In this document: one piece after another, positions 59,729 to 64,000 of the stretch
Layout: each line of letters opens with the position of its first letter
Position numbering within the stretch: position 1 is the stretch's first letter
From: Clostridiales bacterium Firm_14
Lineage (GTDB): Bacteria; Bacillota; Clostridia; Saccharofermentanales; Saccharofermentanaceae
DNA length: 64,000 bases
Reading direction: 5' to 3'
Assembly: GCA_001604135.1 (NCBI GenBank)
Contig: LVAT01000011.1
Location: 1-64,000, forward strand
Notes under the pieces: model-generated
What the model was told of the DNA's origin: nothing
Databases searched by the model: none
What the model saw: the letters and a program-made list of their open reading frames with translations, nothing else
Made by a program: the position numbers and the translations under genes

Positions 59729-61177
59729 GTGTTAGAACCTAAAAGTTTTACATTGAACGATATAAAGAAGGGCTCCCGTATCTATTTCATAGGTATCGGC
59801 GGCATCTCCATGAACGGCCTTGCAAGGCTCGCACAGCATGCGGGATTCGTTGTCGGAGGCTCTGATAACCATCCGTCCGAGAGAACGGCCGTTTTGGAAG
59901 AGCAGGGGATCAAGATCTATAACAGCCAGATCGCTTCCAACATCGATGACTTCAAGCCTGACTATCTCGTAAAGACAGCTGCTATCCTTCCTCACAACGA
60001 AGAGGTAAGAAGGGCAACTGAGCTTGAGCTTCAGATATTTGACAGAGCTGAGTTCTTGGGTGCTTTCACGAGGAGCTATAAGAACGTTATCAACGTATCA
60101 GGAACACACGGGAAAACGACCACAACGTCGATGATATCTCTGATGATGATCGACGCCGCTTTGGATCCCACGGTCCATTTAGGCGCTGATCTCGATATCT
60201 TTAAGGGCACGATCAGGACAGGTTCACATGACCTTCTCGTATCTGAGGCCTGTGAGTTCAACAGATCTTTCCTGAACTTCTCATCCACGACTGCTGTAAT
60301 CACGAATATCGACCACGACCACGTTGACTGCTATCCGACGATAGAAGACGTGATCGATGTTTTCGCGCGCTTCATAAGGCTCGTAGACGATGACGGATAT
60401 GTTGTCGTATCAGGCCATGACAACTATATCGCGAGAGCTCTTGCAGAAGCAAAGGAATATTTCGACAGCACGGGAAGAAAGTTCCCTAAGGTAGTTACAT
60501 GCGCAACAGACAGCGAGCCCTGCGTTGTTACGGGCAGAAAGGCTGATTTTGTTGCCGAGAACATCAAATTCACCAATGGGCTTCCCGAATTCGACATCGT
60601 TATCAACGATAAGCAGAGGATCAGCGTAAAGCTCAATATCCCCGGAACACACAATATCGCTAATGCTCTGAACGCAGCCGCAGCAGCATATCTTAACGGC
60701 GCTTCGCCTGAAGCGATCAAGAATGCGCTGGATGATTTCGGCGGTGCTGACGGCAGATATACGGTCAAGGGCAAGTACAAGGGCTGTGACGTGGTTGTTG
60801 ACTACGCGCACCACCCGACGGCAGCAAGAGCAACGATCGAAGCTGCATCCAACATGCCTCACGGCGATATCCTCGTTGTCTTCCAGCCTCTGACGTTCTA
60901 CAGAACGAAGGCGCTCTTCGAAGATTATGTAACGAGCCTTTTGCCCTGCAAGAAGATCCTTTTTGCGGAGATCTTCTCTGACAGGGAAGATACGACTTAC
61001 GGCGTATCCAGTAAGGACATCTCTGATGAGATCAACAGACGCGGAGGCGACTCCGAGTTCTTCGAGAACAGGGAAGACTTAAAGAAGAGGATCGACGAGC
61101 TCATCAAGCCCGGCGACATCATCCTGATCTTAGGACCTGAAGACATAAGGGAATTGGGCGACGAGCTTTGCCCTTAA
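59729..61177 (+). CDS. murC: UDP-N-acetylmuramate-L-alanine ligase
   Basis: Adds L-alanine to UDP-MurNAc, the first peptide step of peptidoglycan synthesis. The 482-residue protein shows IGIGGISMNGLARLAQHAG, the ATP loop GTHGKTTTTSMI, FNRSFLNF and the C-terminal DYAHHPTAARATIEA. It starts with GTG after AGGAAG. The length and YAHHP motif support MurC; the related recycling ligase Mpl is less likely. Confidence 0.93.
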   Translation: MLEPKSFTLNDIKKGSRIYFIGIGGISMNGLARLAQHAGFVVGGSDNHPSERTAVLEEQGIKIYNSQIASNIDDFKPDYLVKTAAILPHNEEVRRATELELQIFDRAEFLGAFTRSYKNVINVSGTHGKTTTTSMISLMMIDAALDPTVHLGADLDIFKGTIRTGSHDLLVSEACEFNRSFLNFSSTTAVITNIDHDHVDCYPTIEDVIDVFARFIRLVDDDGYVVVSGHDNYIARALAEAKEYFDSTGRKFPKVVTCATDSEPCVVTGRKADFVAENIKFTNGLPEFDIVINDKQRISVKLNIPGTHNIANALNAAAAAYLNGASPEAIKNALDDFGGADGRYTVKGKYKGCDVVVDYAHHPTAARATIEAASNMPHGDILVVFQPLTFYRTKALFEDYVTSLLPCKKILFAEIFSDREDTTYGVSSKDISDEINRRGGDSEFFENREDLKKRIDELIKPGDIILILGPEDIRELGDELCP

Positions 61178-61183
61178 GACAAG

Positions 61184-62743
61184 ATGAAGAAGACTTCCAT
61201 CACAAAACCGGTAGAGAATAAGATCGCGCCCCAGTACGGCTTCAGAAAGCTCCGTCCTCTGAAGATCCCTAAGATGGCGTGGTATGCATTGCTGACAGCT
61301 TTTGTAATGGCCGTTGCTTTATTTGTAATGTACCTTATAACCTTTATCGGCATTAAGGATACGAAAAGGACCCTCCTGATCTTCAACGACGGAACGACTA
61401 TCCCTGAAGTATCGCTCAGGAACAGCCTCGCGGCTTCGGAGTTCGATTTCGAGATCGTGGAACCGGGCAAGCACTTAGATGACCAGAGCTTTGTATATGA
61501 GCTTCCCAAGGGCTACGACAAGAGCAAACTTGTCATCTGTGCCATCGGCAGCGATGCTTTTAAGGTCATGGACGATCTTATCGCGTCAGGTGCCGAGAAT
61601 ATCGAAGGCTATGTCCTGATCTCGCCCGATTATCCCGGAAATGCTGCGCTCGCAAAATATACGGAAGACAATCCGGATGTCCCTTGTGCGATCTTCGGCT
61701 TTGACAGCAATGCCAAGACTTCCAATGAGCTCTCGGGCGCGCAGATGATCTTCGAGAAGATCTCAGGCGTCGATACCATGTACGGACATCCCACGCAGAG
61801 AGGAAAGATGTTCTCTTCCAAAGTATTCGTATCTCCGAACCAGAAGAGATATCTCTCACTGTATTCGACGGATATGGGCACGTCAGGTCTCATATCTTCG
61901 ATATCTTTCCAGAATGAACTCTCGCAGTATCTCGGAACTACTTTCGGAAAGGCTTTCTCATCTTCGAGGATCGCCGTCAGGCAGATAATCCTCATTATCG
62001 CGATATTCCTGTCTGTGGCAGCCCTTGCATTGTTCCTGTTCATGGTACCCGTTCAGGTTGCCGAGAAGGCCAGGAAAGAGATGAAGGGACGTGACAGCCT
62101 CGGTGCGATCATATTCCTGGGGCTTTCAGGATGGCTTGCGCTGTCGGGCGTCGTGCTGACCTTCATTCCCCAGGTCAAGATGTACGCGAAATATGTGGCC
62201 CTCTATTCACCGGTCCTTATCATTGCGCTTATGGCACTTGCCCAGTTAAAGCTCCTCATGAGCAATAAGTTCAAGTATTCTCGAAAAGATGACGGCTTCC
62301 CGATCTTCCTTGCTTCGATCTTCATCGGCCTTGTCGAGATAATGGTCATTACCGGCACGGCCCTTAATGTTACCAATATTGAGAAAGCGTTTACGAACAG
62401 CACTAACTGGGTAAATGCTCTCGTTGTATTTATCGTTATGAGCCTTTCTGCCGTTGCTTTGATCCTGTCAGACAAGAAGTCTAAGGCATCCGGACAGGGA
62501 AGAACGGCTTATTTCGCGAGCCCTGCGTACTTTATCGAGTCTTTGGTACCGTCAACGGTACTTCTCGTTATAAGCCTTATGCAGGGAAATAAGGAACTTG
62601 CCGTATATTCCGCTGTAGGCGTTGGGATCAGCGTCCTGCCATGCGTCTGTGCAATACCGATCAAGCGTATCTCGGACTATTATGAGGTGTCGGGGCTTGT
62701 TTTCGGGATCATCGCAGGAATAGTCGTATTCCTGGCAGGGTGA
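61184..62743 (+). CDS. Uncharacterised membrane protein with extracellular domain, linked to murC
   Basis: Not recognised. Protein of 519 residues: one helix near the N-terminus (WYALLTAFVMAVALFVMYL), an extracellular region of about 210 residues with alternating strands (RTLLIFNDGTTIPEVSLRNS, then KLVICAIGSDAFKVMDDLI), then about eight helices. It starts 6 bases after murC, so it is co-transcribed and may act in envelope synthesis. The external domain has features of an alpha/beta fold but no catalytic triad that I can name. Confidence 0.6.
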   Translation: MKKTSITKPVENKIAPQYGFRKLRPLKIPKMAWYALLTAFVMAVALFVMYLITFIGIKDTKRTLLIFNDGTTIPEVSLRNSLAASEFDFEIVEPGKHLDDQSFVYELPKGYDKSKLVICAIGSDAFKVMDDLIASGAENIEGYVLISPDYPGNAALAKYTEDNPDVPCAIFGFDSNAKTSNELSGAQMIFEKISGVDTMYGHPTQRGKMFSSKVFVSPNQKRYLSLYSTDMGTSGLISSISFQNELSQYLGTTFGKAFSSSRIAVRQIILIIAIFLSVAALALFLFMVPVQVAEKARKEMKGRDSLGAIIFLGLSGWLALSGVVLTFIPQVKMYAKYVALYSPVLIIALMALAQLKLLMSNKFKYSRKDDGFPIFLASIFIGLVEIMVITGTALNVTNIEKAFTNSTNWVNALVVFIVMSLSAVALILSDKKSKASGQGRTAYFASPAYFIESLVPSTVLLVISLMQGNKELAVYSAVGVGISVLPCVCAIPIKRISDYYEVSGLVFGIIAGIVVFLAG

Positions 62744-62783
62744 TCTTAAGGAAGCGAAAACTTCTCCTTATATAAAATAATTG

Positions 62784-62813
62784 TTGACTTTGACTTGCCC
62801 TTCGGTGTATTAT
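62784..62813 (+). promoter_or_regulatory. Promoter of the rplU operon
   Basis: TTGACT (62784-62789) and TATTAT (62808-62813) are separated by 18 bases, a good SigA-type promoter, with TG directly before the -10 box. Confidence 0.7.
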
Positions 62814-62819
62814 ACGCGG

Positions 62820-62905
62820 GTGACCGCATGCGACGGGCTTTTTTAAATGCGCTTTTTTATAGCGATGCCTTGGTTTTATGCAGCGAGACTGGAAGAACAG
62901 GAGGA
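62820..62905 (+). ncRNA. Possible ribosomal protein leader of rplU
   Basis: About 90 bases of non-coding leader precede rplU, with two T-runs (about 62840 and 62853) each after a GC-rich segment. An L21 leader RNA is known before rplU in Firmicutes; I cannot confirm its consensus here. Confidence 0.35.
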
Positions 62906-62911
62906 ACAAAT

Positions 62912-63214
62912 ATGTACGCAGTAATTAAGACAGGCGGCAAGCAGTACAAGGTTTCTGTTGACGATGAGATCTTCGTTGAGAAGCTTGAAGGTGAGGCTGG
63001 CAGCCAGGTTACTTTCGATGAAGTACTTGCAGTATCTGATGACAACGGTATCGTAGCTGGTGATGTTAAGGCTACAGTAACTGGTGAGATCGTAAAGCAG
63101 GGAAGAAACAAGAAGGTTATCGTCTCTAAGTACAAGGCTAAGAAGGGCTACAGAAGAAAGAATGGCCACAGACAGCCTTACACACGTGTACTTATCAAGG
63201 CTATCAACGCTTGA
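62912..63214 (+). CDS. rplU: 50S ribosomal protein L21
   Basis: Protein of 100 residues binding 23S r[23 protein letters not shown] and the C-terminal [17 protein letters not shown] are the L21 signatures. ATG 62912 follows AGGAGG; the longer open frame upstream is leader sequence. The order rplU-prp-rpmA is conserved in Firmicutes. Confidence 0.97.
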   Translation: MYAVIKTGGKQYKVSVDDEIFVEKLEGEAGSQVTFDEVLAVSDDNGIVAGDVKATVTGEIVKQGRNKKVIVSKYKAKKGYRRKNGHRQPYTRVLIKAINA

Positions 63215-63232
63215 TCAAAGGCTTAAGGCTTT

Positions 63233-63604
63233 ATGATTTCCGTTATCGTCAATAGGGAAGATTCTCGTATCTGTGCTATATATGCCAACGGGCATGCAGG
63301 TTACGACGATCCCGGCAGAGACATTATCTGCAGCGCAGTTTCAACACTTTTGTTTACTGCAGCAAGCGCCCTGGAAGATATTTGCGGTTATGACAGCGAA
63401 TCTTTCTTCCGTATCAGCAATGAAGGCACCGAGGATGTTAATCTGAGGATAACGGTTCCCGATATAGGGAACGATGAGACGAAGGACAGGGCTCAGGTAA
63501 TAATGAGAACCTGCGAATTAGGTCTTATCGGGATAGCAAGAGATTATAACGACAGTAAGAAGAAGTACGTAGAGATAATTCATTCAAGAACACCGGAGGT
63601 GTAA
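63233..63604 (+). CDS. prp: Ribosomal-processing cysteine protease Prp
   Basis: Protease of 123 residues that removes the N-terminal extension of L27, essential in Staphylococcus. The catalytic pair is His21 ([11 protein letters not shown]) and Cys33 ([11 protein letters not shown]), with the spacing of the family. It lies between rplU and rpmA, and the neighbouring L27 carries the matching cleavage sequence. Confidence 0.95.
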   Translation: MISVIVNREDSRICAIYANGHAGYDDPGRDIICSAVSTLLFTAASALEDICGYDSESFFRISNEGTEDVNLRITVPDIGNDETKDRAQVIMRTCELGLIGIARDYNDSKKKYVEIIHSRTPEV

Positions 63605-63606
63605 TT

Positions 63607-63888
63607 ATGATTAAGTTTAATTTACAGCTCTTCGCACATAAGAAGGGAATGGGTTCAACCAAGAACGGCCGTGAGTCCCAGTCCAAGAGATTAGGAGCGA
63701 AGAAAGGTGACGGACAGTCAGTTCTGGCCGGCAATATCCTTGTTAGACAGCGTGGCACAAAGATCCATCCCGGCACAAACGTCGGCATCGGATCCGATGA
63801 TACACTTTTCGCTTTGATTGACGGTACAGTCAAGTATGAGCGTATGGGCAAGGATAAGAAGCAGGTTAGCGTTTATCCTGTAGCCTAA
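63607..63888 (+). CDS. rpmA: 50S ribosomal protein L27 precursor with Prp cleavage site
   Basis: Protein of 93 residues. The N-terminus [14 protein letters not shown] has the extended form found in Firmicutes; Prp should cut between Phe9 and Ala10, exposing the mature end that reaches the peptidyl transferase centre. [15 protein letters not shown] and [12 protein letters not shown] are L27 signatures. It starts two bases after prp. Confidence 0.97.
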   Translation: MIKFNLQLFAHKKGMGSTKNGRESQSKRLGAKKGDGQSVLAGNILVRQRGTKIHPGTNVGIGSDDTLFALIDGTVKYERMGKDKKQVSVYPVA

Positions 63889-63913
63889 TTTTAGGTATTT
63901 CAGAAGAAACCAA

Positions 63914-63958
63914 GAGGAGCAGTCTGTCGCATTATTGCGATCGGACTGCTCTTGTATT
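63914..63958 (+). terminator. Terminator after rpmA
   Basis: GAGCAGTC.G.CGC pairs with GCG..C.GACTGCTC, then TTGTATTT. It separates rpmA from obgE only partly, as the T-run is mixed. Confidence 0.65.
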
Positions 63959-63970
63959 TAGGAGAATCAG

Positions 63971-64000
63971 ATGTTTATAGATCACTCTAAGATTTATGTT
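63971..64000 (+). CDS. obgE: Start of the GTPase Obg gene (cut by the window end)
   Basis: Only ten codons are present, reading MFIDHSKIYV, which match the start of Obg family GTPases (MFIDxAKIYV pattern). AGGAGAATC precedes the ATG. obgE commonly follows rpmA in bacteria, which supports the call. Confidence 0.8.
   Translation, partial: MFIDHSKIYV

Noticed and set aside
59729-61177. Mpl (murein tripeptide ligase) instead of MurC
   Set aside because: Length, IGIGGISMNGLA start and DYAHHPTA motif fit MurC equally or better, and no other murC is in the window.

Overview
The window reads as a chromosomal segment of a low-to-mid GC anaerobic Clostridia-type Firmicute; my best guess is a rumen or gut Saccharofermentans/Oscillospiraceae-like lineage. 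This rests on IreB-RuvX-DUF1292, DUF4364, YqhQ next to PrmC and L31, an ECF-type vitamin transporter, the Prp protease with an N-terminally extended L27, GalT of the Firmicute type and a sodium-type F-ATPase rotor. No phage, insertion sequence, CRISPR array, rRNA or tRNA was seen. The exact taxon is inference.

Layout. 1-384: terminator of an upstream gene and a nested inverted-repeat element. 385-6043: ireB, ruvX, two DUF1292 proteins, a CPBP membrane protease and a 1037-residue anchored exoprotein. 6050-13360: DUF4364 regulator, pgi, a methyltransferase, an aconitase-family hydratase behind a repeated promoter-like module, YitT, and two small unknowns. 13538-17174: a signalling operon of two tandem histidine kinases and an OmpR-type regulator; the first kinase has lost its phospho-accepting histidine. 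17216-19679: a leftward alpha/beta hydrolase, LytTR regulator, DUF3021 protein and an unlisted 52-residue membrane peptide, with direct repeats just upstream of a good promoter. 19776-31404: a galactoside regulon. galK-galT run left; a TetR regulator, a GT-B-like protein, a GPH symporter with an extra external domain, GH36 alpha-galactosidase and GH2 beta-galactosidase run right; a large palindrome lies between the two arms.

31646-38469: complete F-type ATP synthase operon (I-a-c-b-delta-alpha-gamma-beta-epsilon). The c subunit carries a two-carboxylate sodium-binding pattern and epsilon lacks the C-terminal domain. A TetR gene is the last gene before a perfect terminator. 39161-44091: DUF308 protein, MMPL transporter and a helical companion protein. 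44314-46768: ECF S component and type III pantothenate kinase, then an ATPase. 46825-50573: leuS (leftward) and mreB. 50760-55389: rho with a long Ala/Lys/Glu/Pro-rich insert, rpmE, yqhQ, prmC. 55523-58020: ECF sigma factor, anti-sigma factor and DUF4097 lipoprotein behind an ECF-type promoter. 58247-62743: VOC protein, YbaK-like deacylase, murC and an unknown membrane protein. 62912-64000: rplU, prp, rpmA and the first codons of obgE.

The most interesting items are the histidine-less tandem kinase, the LytTR repeats with the hidden peptide, the galactoside operator and its unexplained GT-B gene, the ATP synthase rotor and epsilon subunit, and several intergenic elements built from paired hairpins of unrelated sequence. 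All functions are read from sequence patterns without database searches.
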